Shown here piece by piece: positions 9,740 through 19,526 of a DNA stretch of 64,000 nucleotides. The stretch comes from Marsupella aquatica (taxonomy: Eukaryota; Marchantiophyta), in contig OZ316893.1 in NCBI GenBank assembly GCA_973895155.1, forward strand, positions 4,340,001 through 4,404,000, written 5' to 3'. Under the pieces are notes generated by a model. That model was not told the DNA's origin. It did no database searches and saw nothing but the letters and a program-made list of their open reading frames with translations. A program made the position numbers and the translations under genes. The stretch's first letter is position 1, and the number at the start of each line of letters is the position of its first letter.

Positions 9740-11137
9740 TTAATCAGCAGTAAAAGCAACCTGCCAGTAGAGATCGAGTCGCATCTCCAAGTGCTAATCG
9801 AGAGTCAGCTTACAGGGGAAGACGGCGGAAAAACGGAATCAGCAGCAACCATTTACCAACCAACGAGGAGTGAGGGAGCCAAGAAGCAGGAGGGCACCCT
9901 GCCAGAAGAGGAAGCAGCCAACAAAGAGCAAGAGGGGGACGCATCACCAGTGCGCACCACCAGGAGGAAAGAAACCAATCCAACACCGACCAAGAAGGAG
10001 TCAGAATCAGAGGGTCAGGAACCAGCGGAGGAAGACAAAATGCGAGCAGAAACCAAGGCTTATAGGACAGCGCCCATTGATGACGACGACCTCAAGTACG
10101 CCCTCTCAACCGTAAAAGAAGGTGATGAACAACAATTACGGGAGAAGCTGGGGATCGAAGTATTGAAAGAGAAGATCAGCACAGTGCAAAAAGATAGCAT
10201 CTTTACAGTCATGATCGGACAAATCGCCAGTCAATTAGCCATTTATCAGGGAATAACGAGTTCGCTAGTACACTTGGAGTGGAACAAGCGAGAAGAAGAA
10301 ATCGCCGAGGACTTAGCCGGGAAGGAGGAGGCAGATAAATGGGCAGTGGAGGCCGAGGAGACCATCAAGGAGTTACTAAATTGTAACAAAGAGCTAATAG
10401 CAGATAAGGATCGACTGACAACCATAGGAAGAGGCTGGAGGCATGAGGAGGCAGCCACACAGGAATTGGCTGATTACCTAGGAATAGAAGGGTTACGTCC
10501 AGGGGGACTAACGACAAATTACCAGGAGGTTGTCATGGCCATCGGAGCAGCCATAGCCACAGTCAAAGCAGATAGCCAAAAGATCAATTCACAGCTAAGG
10601 GAGGATAACGAGAAACTCAAGGAAATAGAAGAATTGCAATCGCAACTCAAGGATGAAGCAGCAAAGCAACGCAGAACAGCCGGTGAATGGGCAGTGGAAC
10701 GCCAAAGGGTGGAGGAATTGAAGAAAAAGCTCCAGGGTCTGGAAACCCAACTCCAGCAAACCACCGCAGTCAAAGGGGACCCCACGGAGAATCTGAACAA
10801 ACAAGCCCTACTGGAGGAGCAACTGGGGAAGCTCGGAAGAAAACACTATGAAGTATCGGAGAGTTGGAGAATCACAGAAGACGACTATAAGTGGAAAATT
10901 GCTGAGTTAGAAGCCACGGTGAAGCTACAGGGCACTGGAGAGGAGAGTATCACTGAACAGACCAAGGAACTCGAGCAGTTGAGGACAGAGAACGATCAGC
11001 TTTCGCAAGAATTGGAAGATAAGGAACGATCAATTTTGGATTTAAAATCCGAAGTGAGGAAGCTGAAGGCACAGAGTAGAGTTTCGATAACTCCAACCAG
11101 GACGACCAATGTTAGCGAGGGTAGGGGAGTGAAGTAG
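9740..11137 (+). CDS. Retroelement accessory protein, module B part 2: long coiled coil
   Basis: This frame is in phase with the upstream domain frame and separated from it only by TGA 9737-9739; it ends at TAG 11135-11137. The first 100 residues are charged and disordered. About bases 10090-11070 encode an extended Glu/Lys/Gln/Leu-rich coiled coil (EELKKKLQGLETQLQQT, ELEQLRTENDQLSQELEDK). Layout therefore mirrors module A: globular domain, in-frame stop, coiled coil. No known family is recognised; a structural role in particles or a scaffold is a guess. Confidence 0.55.
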   Translation, partial: LISSKSNLPVEIESHLQVLIESQLTGEDGGKTESAATIYQPTRSEGAKKQEGTLPEEEAANKEQEGDASPVRTTRRKETNPTPTKKESESEGQEPAEEDKMRAETKAYRTAPIDDDDLKYALSTVKEGDEQQLREKLGIEVLKEKISTVQKDSIFTVMIGQIASQLAIYQGITSSLVHLEWNKREEEIAEDLAGKEEADKWAVEAEETIKELLNCNKELIADKDRLTTIGRGWRHEEAATQELADYLGIEGLRPGGLTTNYQEVVMAIGAAIATVKADSQKINSQLREDNEKLKEIEELQSQLKDEAAKQRRTAGEWAVERQRVEELKKKLQGLETQLQQTTAVKGDPTENLNKQALLEEQLGKLGRKHYEVSESWRITEDDYKWKIAELEATVKLQGTGEESITEQTKELEQLRTENDQLSQELEDKERSILDLKSEVRKLKAQSRVSITPTRTTNVSEGRGVK

Positions 11138-11341
11138 ACCGGTGACAACTTGTCCCCAACGTATACCAAGCATAACGGATATCGAGGATGAATCCGTAGG
11201 TAAGCAAAGGAGAATGTAAACGATAAAAATTACACCGGCGATATTATAGTTTTTCTTTAGGTTTAGAAGTGTCAACTAGAGGTCAACCAAGAGTATTTAG
11301 GAAGTAGTAAGCAAGGACCAACGGTTATTCATTTTGTGGAG

Positions 11342-11947
11342 ATGACAGAAAGGCTGGAAGTAGGGGAGGCAACGATCATCTCGATTAACGGTCGTGTAGG
11401 AGTCGAGTTCTGCTATGAAGGCTGCGATGGCCTACTAGCAGATGGCAGAGTATGTGCCTTAGGCACAAGAGCCCGACAGAGAAGGCAAGGGGGGGCAAAT
11501 ATAGGAACCCCCGTTAGCAGGAATCGGTTAGCTCATGAGTGTAAGTCGCTAGGAGAAGGAGTGCCTATGTTCATGTTCACTATTCGGATCAAAGAAGGAA
11601 GCTGTCGTGTATGGGATGCGGCGGGGCAACAATTGTTCAGAATGAAGGGCGAAGAGTTCCGCCAACGATTCACCACCGGCGAGGCCATCGAAGAACTCTG
11701 TAGAAAGGTCATGCGGAAGAAATGGAATCTCCTGCTAAGACGGGATAACAGCCACGATCAGCGGATTACGTGGCGATTAATCACCGCCGAACAAGTAATC
11801 ATGGCCGGCAAACCGAGCAACCCCAAGGAAGATGATAGAAGTCAGGAGGTCGAGGCACATATGGCAAGATTAACAATCGGGAGTCCGGAAGCTTCCGGAT
11901 CAGGCGCAACCACAGGGAATCGAGGAGGCCGTTGCACAGTTCAGTAA
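11342..11947 (+). CDS. Unidentified small accessory reading frame (201 aa)
   Basis: The frame runs from ATG 11342 (MTERLEVGEA) to TAA at 11945-11947, 0.2 kb after the module B coiled coil and on the same strand. It looks globular in the middle (FMFTIRIKEGSCRVWDAAG) with a basic patch (RKKWNLLLRR) and a Ser/Gly-rich end. No family is recognised. It may be the last gene of the retroelement. Confidence 0.4.
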   Translation: MTERLEVGEATIISINGRVGVEFCYEGCDGLLADGRVCALGTRARQRRQGGANIGTPVSRNRLAHECKSLGEGVPMFMFTIRIKEGSCRVWDAAGQQLFRMKGEEFRQRFTTGEAIEELCRKVMRKKWNLLLRRDNSHDQRITWRLITAEQVIMAGKPSNPKEDDRSQEVEAHMARLTIGSPEASGSGATTGNRGGRCTVQ

Positions 11948-12273
11948 CCAGGAAGACAGAACTTCTTGACATAGTAATCAGCAGTTCTTGGCTTCCACTC
12001 ATCGTTCTGGTAGGCATTAGTTAGCGTTCTTGATGAACGAGCGAAGGAGATCAAAGAGGAGGCACGAGTCGTCCAACTGTAATCGGCGCACCCCAAGAAG
12101 TAGTAGAGGCCTCGGGCAGAGACGGACACGAGGCATAGGTATTTAGAGGCTGTGGAGCGCTAGGCGCTCTGTCACTTTTTGCTAGAAGTCTGGGGGCAAG
12201 GTAGGGCTCCGCTCACCTTAGGAATGCCAGCAATTTTGTAATAGTGTCCCTACTCAGTTGAGTAGTCTTTGAG

Positions 12274-12280
12274 TATAAAG
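12274..12280 (+). promoter_or_regulatory. TATA-like box in candidate LTR
   Basis: TATAAAG lies about 80 bases inside the candidate LTR, where a retroelement promoter would be expected. No transcription evidence is available. Confidence 0.25.
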
Positions 12281-12347
12281 AGAGAGTTTGGAATGAATGC
12301 AACAGAGTGAAGTCCGCACTTGAGCAGTGAATGAGAACGTCAAATCA

Positions 12348-12368
12348 GAGAGAGAGAGAGAGAGAAGG
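12348..12368 (+). repeat. (AG)n microsatellite
   Basis: A run of about nine AG dinucleotides lies within the candidate LTR. Confidence 0.8.
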
Positions 12369-12694
12369 AATTTGCCTTATGCAGCAAGTCGTTACTCGTT
12401 AATCGCAACGATGAATGAATATCGTCTCATTGCGAACCAGAACCTTACGGGCCAGCGCCTCAAGGTATAGGTTGAACAGACAGCTAGTGAGAAGCGGTGT
12501 CTGGTTGGAGATAGTGTGTTTTGAAGGCGATACACTGGTCGTCATACACCTCCATCATACAAGGGTAAACGTGATACTGGGGTACTTGCTTAGGGTAACC
12601 CTGTCATAGTCACCCACACAATCCGGAAATCAATTGCCAGGCAGGCTGATTCAAAGGACAGTCGGACTTAATCAGGTCACGGCTACTAAAAACC

Positions 12695-13015
12695 ATGAAC
12701 GCAGACAGCAGTGACGACAAGTCTTGCTCCTTGATTATCTTAAGATCACTGGAACTGTGGATCTGTTCTATCGGCACCCATCTTATTTCCCGTCAGTTAC
12801 TATACGAGAACATTCCGATTTGCTTGATCACTTACCACGAGTGGTGTGGGTTCATTGAGATTGTGTATAGAGAGGGGTTAGTGTTGGCCAAGGCTGAAGT
12901 GCCTAAGAAGTGGAAGACGGAACTCGACATTCAAGAGCACTTGGTCGGATTCACTTACGGGGACTGTGTCGAGATAGACGGAGTGCCGCCTCTCGAAGGT
13001 CGATTAATCATTTAA
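12695..13015 (+). CDS. Unidentified reading frame of 106 aa at the retroelement edge
   Basis: The frame starts at ATG 12695 and ends at TAA 13013-13015. It begins hydrophobic and Cys-rich, and ends with ordered-looking sequence (KKWKTELDIQEHLVGF then YGDCVEIDGVPPLEG). No family is recognised. Its middle (PICLITYHEWCGFIEIVYR) has faint positional resemblance to the frame at 3314-3949 (YRVVIVGCTHGPFSTWIADR), too weak to rely on. It may be the remains of a second related element. Confidence 0.3.
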   Translation: MNADSSDDKSCSLIILRSLELWICSIGTHLISRQLLYENIPICLITYHEWCGFIEIVYREGLVLAKAEVPKKWKTELDIQEHLVGFTYGDCVEIDGVPPLEGRLII

Positions 13016-13345
13016 ACGAGATTACTGAGGAGAAGGTAGTTAAACGGCCATTAATCGCAAGGTCGAAGTAGGCGTTTAACACTCACTCCGTTGAAAAACG
13101 CAAACTCTGGTCTCTCCCCCAAAAATACCGTCGAACACGAATAAAACCCTGAACAATGCAAACTTCGATTCCTCCGCACCACGGATACCGATCAGCCAGT
13201 TCTAACCACCGTTAGAAAGCCCTCTCACTAACCTATCCGCACAGCCACACACATTCAAGTTTCATGCGACGAAACCCCGAATGTACCATCAACAATGAAC
13301 GCTAGAAAAACCCATCATGAAAAAACCTCGTCACCTCCCAGGCAT
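13016..13345 (-). mobile_element. Truncated leader of a minus-strand copia-type element
   Basis: On the minus strand this stretch follows the primer site directly, where the untranslated leader and gag start of a copia element belong. No gag frame survives; the segment runs into unrelated plus-strand retroelement sequence near 13.0 kb, so the internal region has been lost or interrupted. Confidence 0.4.
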
Positions 13346-13357
13346 GCTCTGATACCA
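13346..13357 (-). promoter_or_regulatory. Primer binding site for initiator-Met tRNA
   Basis: On the minus strand the bases read TGGTATCAGAGC, the complement of the 3' end of plant initiator methionine tRNA and the standard primer site of plant copia elements. It sits five bases from the LTR end. Confidence 0.8.
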
Positions 13358-13362
13358 CTTAT

Positions 13363-13703
13363 TGAGCATAGACGACATTCGTAATGGCAAGCCCATGAAC
13401 CATCCAACGCACAATAGTCGACACAGAGAGATACGTGGTTCACCTTCACATGAGGCTACGTCCACGGGAACACACAAGAGCTTTACTGCACTCTAGGCCG
13501 ACCGGCCATACCAAGCATCCACAGCACAAGCTCTCCCTATCTCTCAACTAGCTCCGTAACAATGAGCCTAAGTTGCACCAGGGTCTGGCATCAGCCCTGG
13601 CTATATGCACAACAGCACTACCGCTAACCTTAGCTAGGTCCTAACCTGAGTTAGCCTAACTGTGGTTAGCACAAGAGTCATAAGACTAGAGCAATATCTA
13701 ACA
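13363..13703 (-). repeat. Copia-type LTR (341 bp, minus strand)
   Basis: The segment starts TGTTAG on the minus strand at 13703 and ends in CA at 13363, next to the tRNA-Met primer site. It contains the ACGTGGTTCACC and TACGTCCACGGG pair that is widespread near the 3' end of plant copia LTRs (recalled from other plants). No second LTR or coding region was found within the window, so this is a fragment carrying the 5' LTR. Confidence 0.65.
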
Positions 13704-13949
13704 TCTCTTGTGTCAACTACTTGCGCGTTGGATGTGTCATGTGCTTACCATTGTGAATGTCGTCTATGCTCAACAGGCAGGTTGGGACAAACTTATCCGT
13801 GGAGGGGTGCAGTTGGTTGGGTTAAAAATGTACTGCTCACTTGTTTTGCTATATTTTGCATTGGGGTGTAAAAAATCAGAAACTGTACTCCATGTGATTG
13901 GATGTAAAACTCATTTGCTCTTGAAAATATTTGAACATATGAGCAGGAG

Positions 13950-14095
13950 GGCTATGGGTATGACAGCCAACAAGGTGGAGGCAGGATGGCTAGAGGCAGA
14001 TGACTGAAGGGTAGGTGGCTAGAGGGCTATGGCAGCCGACTAGGTGAAGGCAGGATGGCTGGGAAGGCTATGGCAGGTGGCCAGAGGACTATGGA
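13950..14095 (+). repeat. Short imperfect tandem repeat
   Basis: Units of about 40-55 bases containing GGCTATGG and GGCAGGATGGCT recur three to four times with small changes. Confidence 0.5.
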
Positions 14096-15171
14096 GCATT
14101 ATTCCCCTAACCAAAGTGGACAACAAGTGTGGCATTTGACAACAGCCGATGCGGGAACAAGAAGACAACTACACAGCCTGACAAGCCAATGAATCATGCA
14201 ACCTCCTGGTCCATGACACCTTCAACACTACTCCTTGACACCCTTCTCATTTCCAAAATTTCTTCAATTGCAAAAGTGCACCTTCAACTTCCCTTGATAT
14301 AAAAATTATTTGGCTCTACTTTGTTCCCTCGAAGCGGGCCGCTTGGAAAGATCTTTCCAACCTGTCCAATATCTATAGTTTTATGAAGAATTGATTGAGC
14401 TATAAATTTCCAAATATCACTTGTCACTCATCGTCCACTCTGCACTGCCAAAAGGTTACCTAGACCCTGCCTACAACTGCCTTGGGTTGACCCATACAAC
14501 TTTGGAGTAGTTCATTGGAAAGTTGATTGCATTCCAGGAACTTTGTGGTAGAATTTGTTCTTCTATTGGAACTGAATTGAGGTGGGATGAAGGTGAAGGC
14601 TGACCAAGAAATAATCTCCCTAAACTGCTATGCTTCAGAGATGCAAGATAGGCTCATTTATGCTCGTCTTGTACAGCATTGATAGTAAATACCAACGTAT
14701 GGTTCTTGAGTTCAATCCAACATAAAGCAGGGGTTATTTGGTCTCAAGTTCAACCCAGCATGAAGTATGGGTTCAAGTCCAAACCATGGGTCAACTAAAA
14801 CATGGATTCTCTGACAAATAGTGGGTCAAATGTGGTAATTATAGACATTGATATAAAAATACAACCTACTGTAGGGATTTCTCTGCCTGCAGGCTTGCTC
14901 AATGACTATGACAACCTTCTTAGCAGTTCCCCCTTTTTGATAATCATATGTGTTTCAGCTTTTAATAGTAAATTCTCAAATTAAATAATAAAAAATTCGG
15001 TTCCGAATTTGAGAAGCCGTTTATGAAATGATTGCATAATCTCAGTTATTATGCTCGAGTCATCCTGTACGATTTGCAGAGGATTTTCCAATTTTCTTGG
15101 TGGAGACCGATTGAATAAGAATCTAGAAATACTTCTCGGTCATCTTTCGTCGCTATTTCAGGTTTTCTTAG

Positions 15172-15432
15172 GTGTGTTCCTTGAATGCAACACACTTCAT
15201 CTGGTCAGATCCAGAAGTATTGATTTCTATAGTTGCCCAGCCAATCATCTTCCGACAAAACTCATCTTTGCAGTTGAACATCGTCTACTCTACTAAGAGT
15301 GCCAAAGTAATTACTTTGGAACATGGATATACATACCGCATGGAAGGATCAATTCAACCCTTCCCTGTACAAATTTCAATACTACCCACTGTCGGCTCCA
15401 CAATACTCATCTATCCTTTACTTCGAGTCTAA
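15172..15432 (+). other. Unassigned open stretch of 86 codons
   Basis: The plus-strand frame contains ordered-looking sequence (SAKVITLEHGYTYRMEG, then QPFPVQISILPTVG). The first in-frame start is not ATG, and I found neither a matching family nor neighbouring exons. It may be an exon relic. Confidence 0.2.
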
Positions 15433-15905
15433 CCTACTAGAGGAATGTGTCCTTCCCACCCCTACTGTGGGAGTCTGATGTGTATGAGAACAATTGAAAA
15501 TCTAAAAACCACCTCTCGCCACAGGTGAGATATACTTTTTGACTGTCCTGAACCGGCATTCTGTACTGTTACGCTAGCAGATTCCTGAACGCTCACATAA
15601 CCGACAATACGATCAGTGGATGCTCCACTGCCTGAGGAATGAATGATGACGGAAAAGTGAGATACCTCTTCAAAGCTGCAAATTCTTGGGTGACCTCTTG
15701 TTGTGAAAGGATATTGAGACTACACATCCAAAAACTCCTCCATGCGTTACTAAAACGCTATGAAGGAATACCAAAATGACTACAGGGAGCAGCACATTCA
15801 AAAAAACCTTGGAGGTTGTTCTCTTGTTCCTCCAAGCAGAGTAAGCCTCAGGACAAAAAGGCTAGGAGATTGGGTACTCTGTGTCTTAAATGGCGAGAAG
15901 CCAGC

Positions 15906-18208
15906 TTAAGGCTGCCCGAATTCCCAGTCTTTGAAAGATAGGAAGTAGCTCACTCCACAAGCTGTTACGAAAGACATATATAAAATGAATTTTGCCGTCA
16001 AAGAAGAATTTACAGCAGATTCCGCTCCCGCCTTCCAGAGATATAACCAAAACGCACCGGCCGCACTTCCCACTGAGCAGCCCACCAAAACTTGAGGGAC
16101 GGTGTGTAATCCCTCCCGAACACGAAGCCAAGACTGCAAAAACGCCAAATCAGTATTTAGTTGCTCGTCACTGGTCACTGCCTCCCACAGCTACTGTGCT
16201 CGGTTCGCTAAAATTATCGTAGGATTGCTCAAAAAATAGCTGACCGCACAAAATTCACCGAGGTTCAAGTTATTCCGATTTTGATCTGTTAGACACTTCC
16301 GTTGTTCTACCAATCATCCTCTCCAGACTCCAACTAGCAGATGCCCTTACATCTTGCATTGATCTATCATTTTCAAGCACCTTACCAAGTATCCACTGCT
16401 CATAAGTATCCCTAATGCACTTATGCACGACCAAACATTTACGCCTTGCCACAAGAGAACTGCCACAAGCCAACGAAACTTGTCAGTATTGAAAGAAATG
16501 TGCCCTAACAACGAGATTACAACGCAATCGACTGATCAAGCTAGAAGGTGTTAAGTAGGGATGTAGCGAACGGGGTCATGTTAATATCCACACATGACCC
16601 TCGGCATCGGGATGTTCCCTCTAAATATTACATTAACCATCGACTTCTTCTTAAACTCTTGCAATTATAAGTACGATCAAGTTTAGAGGTTCGATCCGTA
16701 ACACGGAACTTCAATTCAAATCAAGTGAAGTCAGTTAAAATCGCTTCAGTTCAGTTCAGTTCAGTTCAATAAACTTAACTTAACTTAACTTAACTTAACT
16801 TCATTTCAATTCAAATTCAGGTCAGTTCAATTGAGTGAATCGAATTGAGGTGAGGTGATTTCAAAGTCTTGCAGACCTAGGAAAGAGCATTCCGCGTCTG
16901 GCGAAGCTGTAGAGCCGTAAACCATGTAAATGTTGTTACTCAGAAGTGTGACGGCTTCAAGAGGAGGTCAGTGGCTTGCGGTTTGACAGTCACAATCGTT
17001 GCTTCGAAAGCAGGGGGCAGCAACAGTTGCACATGGAAGATAAAGCGAGGCACAGGGAAAGAAACGTACAGGCGAGAGAGGTATAAGAAGCAAGATAGAA
17101 GAATCCCTGAGCATGAGATGATGGCATGCCAGGATCCCCCTTGACTCCATCAGCAGTTGAAGGTCGATTTTCATTGATGAGATACTTAAGGAGCTTGCAA
17201 AAGCCCCCACTTACAACGGATCCTATGGCAAACCATACCGCGTGATCGTCATGCCTCCACAGAATTCCTGCCGCGACCAATCCCACCACCACCCATTTGG
17301 ACTGCAGCAGTGCCCGGGACAGGATTTGTTAGAATCACGCTATATCGCTGCTTTGTTGCACATGCTAAGCTGCTCATTGAGAACCTAGGGTGAAAACTAC
17401 AAATGATCCTCATTCAGAGAAACATTCCGCATTCCCCGAAGATACCGGACGAGACATGCAAGGGCACTGGAGGAAAAAATATTCAATTCAGTGGCCTTGT
17501 AACAGTGTTGAGACGATCAACTCTTAAAGACTTTCATCGGCAGACGATAACTCTTGTGTAATTGATAGTCACCGGAGGCCACTTGGCCATGCACACAAAA
17601 TGTAAAGTAAGATCGGAATTGACTAGATTGGTGTCAAATTGTAGTATGCAAGGGCAAAGAAAGACTCATAAACGAATTGCCATTAAATGCTACATCAGTA
17701 GGCAGGGACCAGAGAGAGGACGAAAGAATGAATGAGTGACTGATTGAAATTGAACTCGGAATTGAACTCCATCCGGGCGCAAACGGAAACAGAGCGGAGA
17801 ACAGAGGGACACTGGTCGAAGGAATGAAAAGAAAGACAACCGTACCGCTTTATTTATCTCCGAATTCAAAGTCGAACTCCGTTTCAGTCCCGGCTCGCCC
17901 ACTACTAGTGATTCTAACTCAATGGCATCTGCGGCCCTCTCTTCCACGCCAGAATTCTCCATCCCTACTACACCACTTCCCCTCCAACTCCTTCTCTGAA
18001 TTCTGCTCCTCAAAGTGCTGTCAGTGGCCCTGGATCTACTCCTCAACCCTTGATTCCAATAAACATACTTTCTTTTGCACGACGCAATCTCCAAACCCAA
18101 CAAGAACTTCCTCTGCCTCTCCACCACCGATCGCCCACCCGGACCAGCCATCGTCGACAATCCCCATGGCTGTTGCTGCTGCTGCGGAAGAGCACCAATT
18201 TGCAACAT
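15906..18208 (-). CDS. LPPE: Lipid phosphate phosphatase epsilon, chloroplastic (4 exons)
   Basis: A PAP2-type phosphatase expected to dephosphorylate phosphatidate to diacylglycerol at the plastid envelope. Minus-strand exons: 18208-17846, 17301-17070, 16459-16386 and 16133-15906. Phases agree throughout and give 298 aa. Residues 1-120 are a basic, Ser-rich plastid-transit-like N-terminus. The PAP2 motifs are K160-x6-R167-P, PSSH at 181-184 and R227-x5-H233; four or five hydrophobic segments follow residue 122. The 74-bp third exon was found by aligning with the Arabidopsis family from memory; using the CAG acceptor before 16459 gives the family's exact PSSHAQ-to-W spacing. In the third motif the usual Asp is Gln237, as in other epsilon proteins as I recall them. 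The start at ATG 18208 is the first in frame. An ATG at 18151 (MAGPGG) is an alternative. Identity is confident; the exact N-terminus is less so. Confidence 0.9.
16745..16802 (+). repeat. Adjacent pentanucleotide microsatellites in an LPPE intron
   Basis: About four AGTTC units are followed at once by about five or six AACTT units, inside the intron between the second and third exons (17069-16460). Confidence 0.85.
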
Positions 18209-19016
18209 CAGGCCAGTGATGCAAATGCCTCCACAAGAAACAAGAAAGAGGCGAGCAACAACCAGACCCACAAGCTCAGCTCAGCTCAGGTGATCCGATC
18301 CGCTTCTTTGCCAAATCTCAAGAACAGTGAACGAGCCCAAGATTCTCACGGTTGCTCACTCAATTCTCCAGACTGTAAGAGGACTGTAAGAGGGATAACA
18401 AAACAGTCTTGACAAGCGCGGGAGTGCATCTGTTTTAAAAAGGGGACTTCTTAAAAGGAAGATGCGCAACTACAGGTTTTATTCAGTCAGGTAATGTCAC
18501 AAACACTAACGGCCCTCCAGTCCAATTCCGGGGCGGGGACCCCTTATGGAGTTGAGGCCGTTTGTCTAGGTTTACAGGCAATGGTAGGTTTTTAGGGGGG
18601 CTTTAGAGCATCTTCAACCATAGCGGATCATTTGGCGCCTGCCAAAAATGGAGAGTTGCCCCCTTCCACGCAATCCCCACCAACGACACCCCATTCTGAC
18701 CCCCATCCCATGAAGCTTGCATACGAGCTGGGGCCCACCTGGTCCAAAATAACGTGAAGTGGGTTGTGGCACATTGCCCGTGGTTTTGCGTGTGTTTCTG
18801 TTCCTCTGGTTCTTGCAGACCTCGACTCCCTTCTGGCAAAATTGGATGTCACAGGAAGCATGTCAATCCTACGGAGTGAATTTGTTGGGGTTGATTTGTG
18901 CTCCGTGCTTCCCTTCAGGTGTTCGCTTTCACTTTACGGCCAGCTTTACCTGGTTTTGATTGGGAGAAATTAATCAGTCTTCACAAACCAGGTTGTGCTT
19001 AATTCATCTATTGAGA
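18209..19016. other. Upstream region of LPPE and left part of a transposon relic
   Basis: This should contain the LPPE promoter, but I see no convincing TATA box on the minus strand. From about 18605 the sequence GAGCATCTTCAACCA resembles the ends of plant PIF/Harbinger elements (recollection), and the transposase relic follows, so the element may begin there. No matching right terminus was found. Confidence 0.35.
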
Positions 19017-19526
19017 ATGGACCTGGAAGGGTGGCTGGCAGATCTCAAGGAAGAATTGGACGAGGAGGAGGTTGATTGGGATGAGGAACAAAGATTTTGG
19101 GAGTTGATGATGTTCACGGGACCCCTTTCTATTCTGAATTTGGGCCAGCAACCAAGGAAAAGAAAGCACAGAGGGTCTAGACCAGGCAAGAGTGAGAATG
19201 TGGAGAAACATAGAGAAAAAGAGGCAGAAGACCTATGGAATGATTATTTTTCTGAGACACCAACCTATGATGAATTGAAATTCAGGAGGCTATGAAGAAT
19301 GAGCAGCAGTTTGTTTAACAAAATACTTCTTGATGTGTGTGCTCATGACACTTATTTCCATCTAAAGGTTGATGCTGTAGGAAAGGGAGGTATTCTATGT
19401 TGCAAGCAAACAGGAGATTTTGATAGCGAGGAAATGTTATTAGCAAGACACATTACTTTGGTGTCAGTTCTATTTTTGGTGTTTTTTAAAGACTCCAAAT
19501 GGCTAGCGAGCTCGCTAGCAAAATGA
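19017..19526 (+). pseudogene. PIF/Harbinger transposase (HARBI1-like) N-terminal relic
   Basis: From ATG 19017 the frame has an acidic start (KEELDEEEVDWDEEQ), then a basic RKRKHRGSRPGK stretch and LWNDYFSETPTYDELKFRR, matching the N-terminal region of plant HARBI1-like nucleases (typically GSRPGR, then YFADNP, then FRRRFRM). TGA 19293-19295 interrupts in frame. The same frame continues from ATG 19299 with SLFNKILLDVCAHDTYFHLK and then decays after about 19380. The DDE nuclease core is absent. It is a dead transposon fragment, 0.8 kb upstream of LPPE and divergent from it. Confidence 0.75.
19502..19519. repeat. Perfect 18-bp palindrome
   Basis: GCTAGCGAGCTCGCTAGC equals its own reverse complement. 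It lies at the decayed 3' side of the PIF/Harbinger relic. Confidence 0.9.

Larger units (their letters stand above)
1..12606 (+). mobile_element. Decayed Ty3/gypsy-type LTR retrotransposon region with long accessory section; left end outside the window
   Basis: The order reverse transcriptase, RNase H, integrase on one strand is that of Ty3/gypsy elements. The polymerase active site reads FLDD and no chromodomain is seen after the integrase, which suggests the non-chromovirus (Tat/Athila-like) side of the family; that lineage call is inference. Protease and gag would lie left of base 1. Downstream of integrase come about 9 kb of further plus-strand open frames that normal gypsy elements lack. 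The right boundary is uncertain: a candidate LTR lies at about 12195-12606. Whether everything from 1 to 12.6 kb is one element or two related nested elements cannot be settled from the sequence alone. Confidence 0.6.
12195..12606 (+). repeat. Candidate 3' LTR of the Ty3/gypsy region
   Basis: A purine-rich stretch (GTCTGGGGGCAAGG, about 12187-12200) precedes sequence with LTR-like character: a TATA-type box at 12274-12280, stop-rich DNA and an end in TGTCA at 12602-12606. The partner LTR would be outside the window, so the call rests on position and composition only. Confidence 0.25.
13704..15905. other. Intergenic region, AT-rich, with weak open stretches
   Basis: 13950-14095 holds an imperfect tandem repeat built on GGCTATGGCA and AGGATGGCT units. 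Open stretches at 14802-14984 and 15172-15432 (plus strand) lack splice-supported context and match nothing I recognise. The remainder shows no gene. It lies downstream of the LPP-epsilon gene and may include its 3' flank. Confidence 0.5.

Noticed and set aside
16386-16478. A longer third LPPE exon starting at 16478
   Set aside because: It would need a phase-0 donor in the preceding exon, but the strong donor there is phase 1; the acceptor before 16459 solves both phase and family spacing.
16670-16710. tRNA-like B box (GGTTCGATCC) near 16687
   Set aside because: No A box at the right distance and no cloverleaf could be drawn.
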